A stretch of 54,901 nt of DNA from DAISJI01 sp964559835 (GTDB lineage: Bacteria; Acidobacteriota; Terriglobia; Terriglobales; Acidobacteriaceae), in contig CAZLJE010000034.1 of NCBI GenBank assembly GCA_964559835.1, forward strand, positions 1-54,901. The letters run 5' to 3'. The position numbers and the translations under genes are program-made. Shown here piece by piece: positions 1 through 7,718 of this stretch. Position 1 is the first letter of the stretch; every line of letters begins with the position of its first letter. Under the pieces are notes generated by a model. It searched no databases, had not been told where the DNA came from, and worked only from the letters and a program-made list of their open reading frames with translations.

Positions 1-1
1 G

Positions 2-979
2 CAGTCGTCGAACGACACCTTTCCGACGGCCATGCACATCGCCGCTGCCGAGCGCGTGAAGAACGCGCTGATCCCGGCGCTTAAGAACGTGAGCGCGACG
101 CTGAAAGCGAAGGCCAAGGAATTCGATTCAGTCGTGAAGATCGGGCGCACGCACTTGCAGGACGCGGTGCCTCTGACGGTCGGCCAGGAATTCGGTGGCT
201 GGGCCTCGCTGCTCGACCGCGACGTCAAACGTCTCGAACAGGTGCTCGACGGCTTGTACGATCTCGCAATCGGCGGAACCGCGGTGGGAACCGGCCTTAA
301 CACGCATCCAGAATTTGCCGAGCGCGCGGCTAAGAAGATTGCGGAACTGACGGGCCTCCCTTTCCGCTCGCATCCGAACAAGTTCGCTGCGCTATCCGCA
401 CATGACGAACTCGTCTTCGCGCAGGGCGCACTGGAAGCCACGGCTGCCTCGCTGATGAAGATCGCGAACGACATCCGCTGGCTGGCTTCCGGCCCGCGCT
501 GCGGCCTGGGCGAACTGGTGATTCCCGAGAACGAGCCCGGCTCGTCGATCATGCCCGGCAAAGTGAACCCGACTCAATCCGAAGCGATGACCATGGTCTG
601 CGCGCAGGTGCACGGCGCGACGGCGGCCGTCGGTTTCGCCGCAACGCAGGGCAACTTCGAATTGAACGTCTTCAAGCCGGTCATCATCTACAACTTCCTG
701 CACTCGGTGACGCTGCTTTCCGACGCCTGCCGCGGTTTCGTCGAATTCATGGTCAACGGTATCGAGCTGAACCGCGAGAAGATCGACTGGTACGTGAAGA
801 ACTCGCTGATGCTGGTAACGGCGCTGGCCCCAAAGATCGGCTACGACAAGGCGGCGAAGGTCGCGCACATGGCCCACGTCGAGCACAGTAGCCTGCGCGA
901 AGCCGCGTTGAAGCTGGGCTATCTCACTGGCGACGAGTTCGATGCGCTGGTGAAGCCGGAGACCATGACGCATCCATAA
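2..979 (+). CDS. fumC: Fumarate hydratase class II, C-terminal part (5' end outside window)
   Basis: Converts fumarate to L-malate in the TCA cycle; cytoplasmic homotetramer. The frame is open from base 2, and the codons before the first ATG (base 32) already encode the family sequence SSNDTFPTAMHIAA, so the true start lies upstream of the window and ATG32 is internal. The fumarase/aspartase signature GSSIMPGKVNP lies near bases 538-573, and the conserved TRTH-type region appears as KIGRTHLQDAVP. The length visible (325 residues) fits the last two thirds of a roughly 460-residue class II enzyme. It is convergent with fabH, with a strong inverted-repeat region between. Identity is certain from motifs. 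FumC is preferred over aspartase because the flanking sequence reads like fumarase, which is family knowledge rather than a test. Confidence 0.95.
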   Translation, partial: QSSNDTFPTAMHIAAAERVKNALIPALKNVSATLKAKAKEFDSVVKIGRTHLQDAVPLTVGQEFGGWASLLDRDVKRLEQVLDGLYDLAIGGTAVGTGLNTHPEFAERAAKKIAELTGLPFRSHPNKFAALSAHDELVFAQGALEATAASLMKIANDIRWLASGPRCGLGELVIPENEPGSSIMPGKVNPTQSEAMTMVCAQVHGATAAVGFAATQGNFELNVFKPVIIYNFLHSVTLLSDACRGFVEFMVNGIELNREKIDWYVKNSLMLVTALAPKIGYDKAAKVAHMAHVEHSSLREAALKLGYLTGDEFDALVKPETMTHP

Positions 980-982
980 AGC

Positions 983-1083
983 AGTTGTAAGTTGTACGTT
1001 GTAAGTTGCAAGTTTGAAACAAGGAGGCGCTCCATTCAGCGCCTTTGTTTTAACTTGCAACTTACAACCCTCAACTTACAACC
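983..1083. terminator. Bidirectional hairpin built from gttgtaagtt-type words between fumC and fabH
   Basis: Left arm 983-1014 repeats gttgtaagttg-like words; right arm 1051-1083 repeats their reverse complement. Inside is a compact hairpin at 1019-1050, GGCGCT pairing with AGCGCC, flanked by ACAA/TTGT and followed by TTTT. Lying between two convergent genes, it looks like a terminator usable from either side. The same word family recurs at 19896-19962 and 38443-38538. Confidence 0.6.
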
Positions 1084-1087
1084 GCCT

Positions 1088-2089
1088 TTAGTACGCCCAC
1101 CGCAACAGCGTCGCACCCGTCGTAAATCCCGCTCCGACCGACGCCAGCATCACCAGCATGCCCTTCTTCAGCTTGCCTTCTTCGATGGCCGTCTGCATCG
1201 CCAGAGGAATCGTTCCTGCTGTCGTGTTGCCGTACCGATCAATGTTGATGACCGTTGCGTCCGGGCGAAGTCCGAGCCGGTCACCGGTGGCGGTGATGAT
1301 GCGCTTGTTGGCCTGGTGCGGGATGAAGCAATCGATGTCGCTGCCCTTCAAGTCGTTTCGGCTGAGGACGCGCTCGCACGCCACCGCCATATTGCGCACG
1401 GCGTACTTGAACACCGCCTGGCCGTCCTGGTGGACGTAATGCATCTTCTTGTCCACCGTCTCATGCGTCGACGGGTTCAGGCTCCCGCCGCCGGGCATGT
1501 ACAGCGAACATCCGCCTGAGCCGTCCACGTAGTGCTCGAAGTCGATCAGCCCCGCATCTTCGCCGTGCGCGACCGGTTCCAGCAGCACCGCCCCGGCGCC
1601 ATCACCAAAGATCACGCAGGTGGCGCGGTCCGTGTAGTCAATGATCGACGACATCGTGTCCGCCCCGATCACCAGTACTTTCTTGTGCGCGCCGCTGGCG
1701 ATGAACTGCGCCCCGACCTGCAACGAATAGACGAACGCCGAGCACGCGGCCGACAGGTCGAAGCCCCACGCGTTCGTCGCTCCCAGCTTGTTCTGCACCA
1801 GGCAGGCGGTCGCGGGAAAAAACATGTCGGGCGTGACCGTGCCGAGAATGATCGCCTGCACCTCTTCCGGACCGATACCTCTCTTCAACAGCGCGCAACG
1901 GGCCGCCTCGGTCGCGAGGTCGCTCGTCGCCACTCCCTTGTCCACGATGTGGCGCTCGCGGATGCCCGTCCGGTCCATGATCCACTGATCGCTGGTCTCG
2001 ACCAATTTTTCCAAGTCAGCGTTGGTCAGCAGGCGCGGCGGAACGTATGTACCCAGGGAGGTGATCTTTGCCCGAATCCCAGTACTCAA
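1088..2089 (-). CDS. fabH: Beta-ketoacyl-ACP synthase III
   Basis: Condenses acetyl-CoA (or a branched acyl-CoA) with malonyl-ACP to start type II fatty acid synthesis in the cytoplasm. At 333 residues it has normal family length. The catalytic triad is visible: Cys116 in LSAACSAF, His258 in FIPHQANK and Asn288 in RYGNTT, with the C-terminal GAGFTTGATLL typical of FabH. The start codon is TTG at 2089 with a GAGGA-like ribosome site a few bases upstream; an ATG four codons earlier in another frame stops at once. It stands alone, convergent with fumC and divergent from the SRP RNA. Chain preference (straight or branched primer) cannot be read from sequence. Confidence 0.95.
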   Translation of the reverse strand: MSTGIRAKITSLGTYVPPRLLTNADLEKLVETSDQWIMDRTGIRERHIVDKGVATSDLATEAARCALLKRGIGPEEVQAIILGTVTPDMFFPATACLVQNKLGATNAWGFDLSAACSAFVYSLQVGAQFIASGAHKKVLVIGADTMSSIIDYTDRATCVIFGDGAGAVLLEPVAHGEDAGLIDFEHYVDGSGGCSLYMPGGGSLNPSTHETVDKKMHYVHQDGQAVFKYAVRNMAVACERVLSRNDLKGSDIDCFIPHQANKRIITATGDRLGLRPDATVINIDRYGNTTAGTIPLAMQTAIEEGKLKKGMLVMLASVGAGFTTGATLLRWAY

Positions 2090-2196
2090 TGTGCCATCCT
2101 CAAGTGCGAGTAGAAACGACTATTGTGAGGGATGCTAAGCGCAATTGACAATCAACAATTAGGTGCCGGCGCGCGCAGCGCGAACCAGCGCTCTGT

Positions 2197-2202
2197 TAAA
2201 AT
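2197..2202 (+). promoter_or_regulatory. -10 element of the SRP RNA gene
   Basis: TAAAAT lies five bases before the first paired base of the SRP RNA (2207), the normal distance to a transcription start. No convincing -35 is visible at the right distance; TTGACA at 2145-2150 is too far away. Confidence 0.55.
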
Positions 2203-2206
2203 GCAA

Positions 2207-2313
2207 GGTCGGACATCGGTCCCGCGCGACGTCTTCCCGCCAACCCCGCCAGGTCCGGAAGGAAGCAACGGTAACGGGCTCTTGCGTGCGCAGCGGGTTC
2301 GCCGGTGTCCGGC
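2207..2313 (+). ncRNA. ffs: Signal recognition particle RNA, small bacterial (4.5S) type
   Basis: RNA scaffold of the signal recognition particle; with Ffh it targets inner-membrane proteins to FtsY and Sec. The conserved apical core AGGTCCGGAAGGAAGCA is at about 2251-2267, with the GGAA tetraloop and asymmetric loop of domain IV. The ends close in a 12-base-pair stem (2207-2219 with 2302-2313, G-U pairs included), followed by TTTTT at 2314-2318, which serves as terminator. No Alu domain is present, so it is the short form. Identity is unambiguous from the core motif. Confidence 0.95.
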
Positions 2314-2318
2314 TTTTT

Positions 2319-2473
2319 CTTTGTCCCTGAGATAGTTACGCCGTTTACTTGAAGTGCTCAGTGCAGAGTGCTCATTCGTCGCAGGACTTGTTGTCGTTGA
2401 CGTGTATACCTGCGACTATCGACGTCCCCATTGTTGACAGATATCCTGAGCCCTGAGCCCTGAGCCCTATCTT
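2319..2473. other. Intergenic stretch with iterated words upstream of the transglutaminase gene
   Basis: The gap between the SRP RNA and the next gene carries short iterations: cagtgc/agtgctca words near 2353-2372 and three tandem copies of tgagccc at about 2447-2467, ending a few bases before the GTG start at 2474. No gene or clear promoter is recognised. Confidence 0.5.
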
Positions 2474-4666
2474 GTGAGTACACTCTCGCCCATCTCGCGA
2501 CCAACGGTGTCGTTCAAGATTGCCATCGACCGCTTCTTCGACATCTCCCTCTACCTGCTCATCGCCACCGGCTTCGGCACCCTAACCTCGACCGGCCGTC
2601 TCGATCCGCCATCTGTGCTCGTCGGTTGGATCGCGATTGGGGTTCGCGGATATCTCCTGCTACGCAACCGCAACGTGGTGATTCCCGAGCGCTGGACGTC
2701 GTACCTGACGATCTTCTACGCGCTCTTCTACGCGGCCGACTACCTCCTGCTCTCCGGCAGCTTTGTGACGGCGACTGTCCACCTTGTGCTGTTCATCATG
2801 GTGGTCAAGATCTTCAGCGTGCAGCGCGAGCGCGACCACGTTTACCTGGCCGTCCTGAGCTTCCTGGAAGTACTGGCAGCCGCGATCCTGACCGTCGACA
2901 CGATGTTCCTGGGCGCATTCTGTTTGTTCACGGTCCTTGCTGTCGCGACTTTCATCAGCATGGAGATGCGGCGCTCGGCGGCTGCCGCCGAACCGCTGCC
3001 TGCGCCTCCGGTCCCGCGACCCGAACGAAAGTTCGCGCGATCGCTGTCGGTAACCGCCGTCACGTTGATGTTCGCCATCGTGGCCGGCGCGGCGGGAATT
3101 TTCTTCATCCTGCCCCGGCTTTCGGCAGGCTATCTGCGGAATTTTTCGGCACGGAATGATTTTGTCACCGGCTTCAGCGACACCGTCCAGTTGGGCGCGA
3201 TCGGGCGTATCAAGCAGACCGACCAGGTCGTCATGCACGTACAGATCGAGAACGACCGCGGCGGCTTCGCCGGCCTCAAATGGCGCGGCGTGGCCCTGTC
3301 GAAGTTCGACGGCCGCACCTGGCGCAATCCCGCCGAGAGCCTGCAGCCGCTGCCCCCCTGGGGACGGCCGGGCGCCAACCGGTTTGAATTGCTCCGCACC
3401 GAGATGGACGCGCGGAATCTGGTGGGATCGGAGGATGTCTTCCGCACCTCGCGCCGGCTGCGCTACACCATCACCATGGAACCGCTCGGGACCAACGTGC
3501 TCTTCCTCGCCTCGGTGCCGGTGACCGTCTTTGGCAAAATGCGTGACCTCGCGGCCGACGACATGGGATCTGTCTACAACTTCGACGCCTCGCGCATGCT
3601 TGACGGTTACAGCGCGCTGTCGTTGCTGCCGAATCCGGACCGAGCGCGTAGCGCGGCATCCGCTGTGCCGCCGGACCTCCGTCAATTCACCGGCCTGCCT
3701 GCAATGGATCCGCGCATTGCCGCGCTGGCACAGGAAATAACAAAGCAATATTCCACCCAGTTCGACAAAGCCAGTGCCATCGAGATCTACCTGCGCACGC
3801 GCTTCGGATACACGCTCGAGATGCCCGCTACGCCGCCGAAAGACCCGCTCGCGTATTTCCTGTTCGTCCGCAAGCAGGGCCATTGCGAGTATTTCGCTTC
3901 GGCGATGGCGGTCATGCTGCGCACGCTCGGCATCCCCGCACGCGTGGTCAACGGGTTCCGCAACGGCGAGTACAACGACGTGACCGGCGAATACATTGTT
4001 CGCGGACGCGACGCGCACTCCTGGGTCGAGGCCTACATCCCCGGCGCCGGATGGACCGAGTTCGACCCAACGCCTCCCGACCCCAAGCCCGACATCGGTA
4101 GCCTGCATCGCCTGGCTCTCTATCTGGATGCCGCGCGCGAGTTCTGGCGCGAGTGGGTCATCAACTACGATTTCCTGCACCAGCAGAACCTGACAATATC
4201 GGCCATGCTGAAGGGCCGCACCTTCGGTGACAACGCCCGGTTCTGGTTTCATCGCAAGTACGTCCGGCTGCTCCAGGGCGCGCGGCATACGTACGAGCGT
4301 GGCCGTAATCCTTCCAGCCGCGACGTCGGAACGGTGGTCCTAATCCTTGCATTCATCTTCGTCGGACTGCGCGCCCGACCTCTGCTTCGGCACTGGCGCG
4401 AGCGCCGGTTGGCACGGAACCCCGAACGTGCTCCGGAGCTGGCGGCCAGCATCTGGTACTCGCGGCTGGTGAAGCGCCTTTCTCACCGCGGATGGCATAA
4501 GCGTCCGGCGCAGACCCCGAGCGAATTCGCCGCCTCGATCGACGATGCGGTTTTGCGGGCGTCGGTCGAACGCTTCACCGCGCGTTATGAGAGCGCCCGC
4601 TTCGGCCGCTCCGCACAGGACGCGCAATGCCTGCCGGAGCTGTTCGAAGAGATCACCCGACGGTAA
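2474..4666 (+). CDS. TgpA-like membrane transglutaminase-domain protein
   Basis: Integral membrane protein with a papain-like transglutaminase domain facing the periplasm. Residues about 15-170 and 190-215 are hydrophobic helices (DUF3488-type N-terminus). The catalytic core carries Cys471 (GHCEYFASAM), His515 (DAHSWVEAY) and Asp531 (EFDPTPP), the full triad. A further transmembrane helix lies near residue 620, followed by a DUF4129-like C-terminal tail. The 730-residue length and order match the TgpA family, whose Pseudomonas member is essential. The start is GTG 2474, right after a tgagccc repeat. It is not linked here to the MoxR ATPase and DUF58 genes that often accompany this family. The substrate is unknown. 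Confidence 0.85.
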   Translation: MSTLSPISRPTVSFKIAIDRFFDISLYLLIATGFGTLTSTGRLDPPSVLVGWIAIGVRGYLLLRNRNVVIPERWTSYLTIFYALFYAADYLLLSGSFVTATVHLVLFIMVVKIFSVQRERDHVYLAVLSFLEVLAAAILTVDTMFLGAFCLFTVLAVATFISMEMRRSAAAAEPLPAPPVPRPERKFARSLSVTAVTLMFAIVAGAAGIFFILPRLSAGYLRNFSARNDFVTGFSDTVQLGAIGRIKQTDQVVMHVQIENDRGGFAGLKWRGVALSKFDGRTWRNPAESLQPLPPWGRPGANRFELLRTEMDARNLVGSEDVFRTSRRLRYTITMEPLGTNVLFLASVPVTVFGKMRDLAADDMGSVYNFDASRMLDGYSALSLLPNPDRARSAASAVPPDLRQFTGLPAMDPRIAALAQEITKQYSTQFDKASAIEIYLRTRFGYTLEMPATPPKDPLAYFLFVRKQGHCEYFASAMAVMLRTLGIPARVVNGFRNGEYNDVTGEYIVRGRDAHSWVEAYIPGAGWTEFDPTPPDPKPDIGSLHRLALYLDAAREFWREWVINYDFLHQQNLTISAMLKGRTFGDNARFWFHRKYVRLLQGARHTYERGRNPSSRDVGTVVLILAFIFVGLRARPLLRHWRERRLARNPERAPELAASIWYSRLVKRLSHRGWHKRPAQTPSEFAASIDDAVLRASVERFTARYESARFGRSAQDAQCLPELFEEITRR

Positions 4667-4703
4667 GTCCTCTGTGCCCTCGGTGGTGAGGGCATTTGTC
4701 GGG

Positions 4704-4709
4704 TACAAT
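4704..4709 (+). promoter_or_regulatory. -10 element directly upstream of rimO
   Basis: TACAAT ends 11 bases before the ATG at 4721, predicting a transcript leader of only a few bases. Confidence 0.45.
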
Positions 4710-4720
4710 AAGAGAAGTTC

Positions 4721-6211
4721 ATGGCCGACCGCAGTCCTGTCGCAACCCTCGAAAAACCTGGGCTTGCCCGCGACCCCAAAGCGCCGCGCAAGGTGGGATT
4801 CGTGTCTCTCGGCTGCCCTAAGAACCTGGTGGACAGCGAGGTCATGATGGGCATGCTCGCGCAGGAGGGCGCGGAGATCACGCCCCGCGCCGAAGATGCG
4901 GACGTCATCGTTGTTAACACATGCTCCTTCATCGACACGGCACAGCAGGAATCGGTGAACGCCATCCTCGAGATGGCCAGGCACAAGACAGAAGGCCGCG
5001 CGCAGAAGCTTGTTGTCGCCGGCTGCCTGGTCGAACGCTTCCGCAACGATATCCAGAAGGACATTCCGGAAGTAGACGCAGTCGTTGGCACGGGCGAGTT
5101 GCAGAAGATCCTGGAAGCGTCGGGGATGAATGTAGCGCGGACGCCCTCGTCCGCGAATTCGCTGGTGGTCATCAACTCGCGTCCCGAAGGCGATCTCCGC
5201 GAGCAAGCAGGCCGTTTCTCGCGCGACGAATGGCAAGGCGCGGTCGCCGACCTGCCCAACTATCTTTACGACGAGAACACCCCGCGGCTCCTGGCGACCG
5301 GGAAAGCATCGGCCTACATCAAGATCGCCGAGGGTTGCGATCATCCCTGCGCCTTCTGCATCATCCCGCAATTGCGTGGCAAGTTCCGCTCGCGAAGGTT
5401 CGAATCGGTCGTGCTAGAAGCCGAACGCCTCGCCGCTCAAGGTGTCCGCGAGATCACCCTCATTGGCCAAGACACGACCTGCTACGGCGAGGACCTCGGC
5501 ATCAAGGACGGCCTTGCGCTGCTGCTCGAGCGACTGGCGAAGATCGAGGACCTGAAGTGGGTACGTTTCCTTTATGCGTATCCGAACAAGATCACCGCCC
5601 GGCTGCTGGAGACGATCGCCGCGAACGACAAGATCCCGAACTACATTGACGTCCCGCTCCAGCACGCGTCGGTGAACGTCCTCAAGCGCATGAAGCGCGG
5701 CGGCTCCGGCGATATCTTCCTGAAGCAGATCGAGCGCATGCGCCGGCTCATGCCCGACATCACGCTGCGCACGTCGTTCATCGTCGGCTACCCTGGCGAG
5801 ACCGAGAGCGACTTCGAAGAGCTGTGCGATTTCGTCCGCGCGGCCCAACTCGACTGGCTGGGCGTTTTCGGCTACTCCGACCAGGAAGGCGCGGGCGCAT
5901 TCTCGCTCAACGAGAAGGTTGATCCGCGCGAGATCGAGCGCCGGCGCAAGAAGCTGATGCAGATCCAGAAACCGATCAGCCGTCGGAAAAAGAAGGCGCT
6001 GGTCGGACGCGAATTCGACCTGCTGGTGGAAGGCGAATCCGAGGATTCCGAACTGCTCTGGGAAGGCCGCACCGGAATGCACGCGCCCGAGATCGACGGC
6101 AAGGTCTACATCGCCGATTTCGCCGACGAACGCGAACTCCAGCCCGGCACCTTCCACCGCTGCGAGATCACCGAAGCCCACGACTACGACCTCGTCGCAA
6201 AGCTCCTCTAA
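4721..6211 (+). CDS. rimO: Ribosomal protein S12 (Asp) methylthiotransferase
   Basis: Radical SAM enzyme that adds a methylthio group to the conserved aspartate of ribosomal protein S12. The N-terminal UPF0004 domain has three cluster cysteines (SLGCPKNLVDSE, VVNTCSFI, VAGCLVERF). The radical SAM motif is Cys206-x3-Cys210-x2-Cys213 in EGCDHPCAFC. A TRAM domain ends the protein. The NLVDSE and GKFRSR sequences are those of RimO rather than MiaB. At 496 residues it is slightly longer than the usual 440, because of an acidic linker before the SAM core. It follows the transglutaminase gene by 54 bases but appears to have its own promoter. Confidence 0.94.
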   Translation: MADRSPVATLEKPGLARDPKAPRKVGFVSLGCPKNLVDSEVMMGMLAQEGAEITPRAEDADVIVVNTCSFIDTAQQESVNAILEMARHKTEGRAQKLVVAGCLVERFRNDIQKDIPEVDAVVGTGELQKILEASGMNVARTPSSANSLVVINSRPEGDLREQAGRFSRDEWQGAVADLPNYLYDENTPRLLATGKASAYIKIAEGCDHPCAFCIIPQLRGKFRSRRFESVVLEAERLAAQGVREITLIGQDTTCYGEDLGIKDGLALLLERLAKIEDLKWVRFLYAYPNKITARLLETIAANDKIPNYIDVPLQHASVNVLKRMKRGGSGDIFLKQIERMRRLMPDITLRTSFIVGYPGETESDFEELCDFVRAAQLDWLGVFGYSDQEGAGAFSLNEKVDPREIERRRKKLMQIQKPISRRKKKALVGREFDLLVEGESEDSELLWEGRTGMHAPEIDGKVYIADFADERELQPGTFHRCEITEAHDYDLVAKLL

Positions 6212-6353
6212 CCTGTCATCCTGAGCGGGGACGTAAGTCCGAGTCGAAGGACCTTTTGTTTCTGGCCCATAACGGGAACCCGCGGTGTCTGTATTGTTAC
6301 TACCGTTATGCCGCGGGCGAGTCTACCGAGGCGCACAATAACGGCAGCAACCT
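6212..6353. repeat. Dispersed tgtcatcctgagc-type repeat and palindrome downstream of rimO
   Basis: tgtcatcctgagcgggga with cgaaggacctttt lies at 6214-6257; similar copies are at 49459-49487 and 52210-52271. It is followed by an imperfect inverted repeat (ccataacgg with ccgttatg, about 6268-6311). Confidence 0.55.
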
Positions 6354-6797
6354 ATGCGGCCTTACATCCAGATGGTTCAGAAGCGACTGCCGGCGCCACC
6401 GCTCAAGTGGCGCATCGACATGGTTGTTTTTTCATTCACCATCGTCGTGGTTCTGTACGTATTCATGATCATCCCGCAGCCATACAACGGCGGACCAGAC
6501 CTGCCTCGGGTTAGGAACCCGATTGGACTGCCGGATGCTAACCGCGATGACGCACTGATGATTATTCTCACAAGGGATGGGAAGATTTTCTTTCAAATGG
6601 ACCAGGTCACGGCACAGGACTTGCCGCGCCTGATCCGCGACAGCATCAATCGCGGATCGAAACCAGAGATTTTCTTCAAGGTTGACGCTCGTGCGAGGGC
6701 TGGACATTTCATGGAAGCGTTCGACGCGATTCGCCCGACGGGCGTTCAGAGCATCTCCATCCTCGCCGACCAGCGACGTACCGCGCTGCCGGAATGA
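6354..6797 (+). CDS. ExbD/TolR-like biopolymer transport protein, orphan
   Basis: Short cytoplasmic N-terminus, one transmembrane helix (about residues 21-42) and a periplasmic domain with ExbD/TolR-like features: LMIILTRDGKIFF, a PRLIRDSI helix, the KVDARARAGHFMEAFDAIR segment and a final SISIL strand. At 147 residues it matches family size. In this family the aspartate in the membrane helix carries protons; here Asp22 (RIDMVVF) sits at the expected place. No ExbB/TolQ partner is adjacent; the only one in the window is tolQ at 46 kb, which has its own TolR. Its partner and cargo are unknown. Confidence 0.7.
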   Translation: MRPYIQMVQKRLPAPPLKWRIDMVVFSFTIVVVLYVFMIIPQPYNGGPDLPRVRNPIGLPDANRDDALMIILTRDGKIFFQMDQVTAQDLPRLIRDSINRGSKPEIFFKVDARARAGHFMEAFDAIRPTGVQSISILADQRRTALPE

Positions 6798-6936
6798 CTC
6801 CCGACCAACTCACGCCCTCAGCCTCTCTGCCCCTCCGCGCTCTCTGCGCTGCTCTTTTCCTTCGTGCTCCTTTGTGTCCTTTGTGGTGGATGTTTTCCAA
6901 TCGGCAATCAGTAATCGGAAATGGTTTTGCATTCGT

Positions 6937-6942
6937 TAAAAT
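6937..6942 (+). promoter_or_regulatory. -10 element immediately before yacG
   Basis: TAAAAT ends three bases before GTG 6946 and six before GTG 6949. Normal transcription-start spacing would place +1 on the second GTG, so a leaderless mRNA is predicted. Confidence 0.5.
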
Positions 6943-6945
6943 AGT

Positions 6946-7158
6946 GTGGTGGCAAAGAAGAAGGTCCGCAGTCTCCGTTGTCCCACCTGCCGCAAGATCG
7001 TCCTGCGCGACGAACCGGAGTACCCTTTCTGTTCCGAGCGCTGCCGGCTGATCGATCTGGGCAAATGGGCCAGCGGCGGGTACGTGATCTCCACCCCGAT
7101 CACCGACCCGGAGCAACTCGAATCCAGCCAACACGATGACGAACACGACAAGCACTGA
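6946..7158 (+). CDS. yacG: YacG-type zinc protein (DNA gyrase inhibitor family)
   Basis: Small zinc protein; the E. coli homologue binds GyrB and inhibits gyrase. The four zinc cysteines are visible as Cys12-x2-Cys15 (RCPTCRK) and Cys29-x3-Cys33 (FCSERCRLIDLGKW), and the DLGKWASGGY stretch is diagnostic. The length of 70 residues is normal. The start may be GTG 6946 or the adjacent GTG 6949; the -10 position favours the second. Its 3' end overlaps pgpA by 23 bases, so the two are translationally coupled. Confidence 0.88.
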   Translation: MVAKKKVRSLRCPTCRKIVLRDEPEYPFCSERCRLIDLGKWASGGYVISTPITDPEQLESSQHDDEHDKH

Positions 7159-7648
7159 TGTCGCCGCTCGGGCGAAGGCGCCGCTGTGGGCATCGCTCAC
7201 CGCGACATTCTTCAACATCGGCTATGGCAAGCCCGGGCCGGGCACGTGGGCGTCGGTCGCGACCGTGTTGCTCTGGCGTGGCTTGGCCCCGTTCGCCGCG
7301 CCCAACGACCGCCTGATCGCAGCCATTGCAACGGCTGGCATGGTCACGATCGTCGGTATTCCAGCCGCCACTCGCGTTGCACGCGCTCTCGGACAAGGTG
7401 ACCCGTCCATCGTCGTGATCGACGAAGTCGCCGGCCAGATGATTGCGCTGATTGGCGCGGCGCTCGATTGGAAGTCGATGCTGGCCGCACTTATACTGTT
7501 TCGCGTGTTCGATATGACGAAGCCGTTTCCGTTGCGCCGCCTCGAACACTTGCCGGAAGGCACGGGAATCATGCTCGACGATGTCGGCGCCGGACTCTAT
7601 TCCCTGGCCCTGATGCAACTGGCGCGTCATTTTCATTGGCTCGCGTAA
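7136..7648 (+). CDS. pgpA: Phosphatidylglycerophosphatase A
   Basis: Inner-membrane phosphatase that removes the phosphate from phosphatidylglycerophosphate, giving phosphatidylglycerol. Family motifs are clear: IGYGKPGPGTWAS near residues 28-40, VIDEVAGQMIAL near 93-104 and FRVFDMTKPFP near 123-133. Hydrophobic helices cover most of the remaining 170 residues. The ATG at 7136 lies inside the end of yacG. A strong hairpin (7653-7687) follows the stop by four bases and probably ends the transcript. Confidence 0.93.
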   Translation: MTNTTSTDVAARAKAPLWASLTATFFNIGYGKPGPGTWASVATVLLWRGLAPFAAPNDRLIAAIATAGMVTIVGIPAATRVARALGQGDPSIVVIDEVAGQMIALIGAALDWKSMLAALILFRVFDMTKPFPLRRLEHLPEGTGIMLDDVGAGLYSLALMQLARHFHWLA

Positions 7649-7652
7649 CCTG

Positions 7653-7687
7653 GGGTGCCCCACCCTGGCCGGTTTTGCTAGGGTGGG
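7653..7687. repeat. Repeat A copy: CCCACCCT/AGGGTGGG hairpin after pgpA
   Basis: Eight-base perfect arms at 7659-7666 and 7680-7687 around an A/T-rich loop. It is one of eight related copies in the window (others at 43208, 43288, 44199, 45365, 50481, 50528 and 54579). Placed just after a stop codon, it could act as a terminator. Confidence 0.75.
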
Positions 7688-7718
7688 TTCAGCAGCAGGT
7701 GCATCTAAATAGAAAATC

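Noticed and set aside
992..1519. 175-codon plus-strand frame starting in the fumC-fabH hairpin
   Set aside because: Begins in repeat words and continues as an antisense shadow of fabH.
2660..4288. 542-codon open frame on the minus strand opposite the transglutaminase gene
   Set aside because: Its translation is rich in Arg, His, Gln and Asp without any domain, and it mirrors the third-codon bias of the plus-strand gene, which has a complete catalytic triad.
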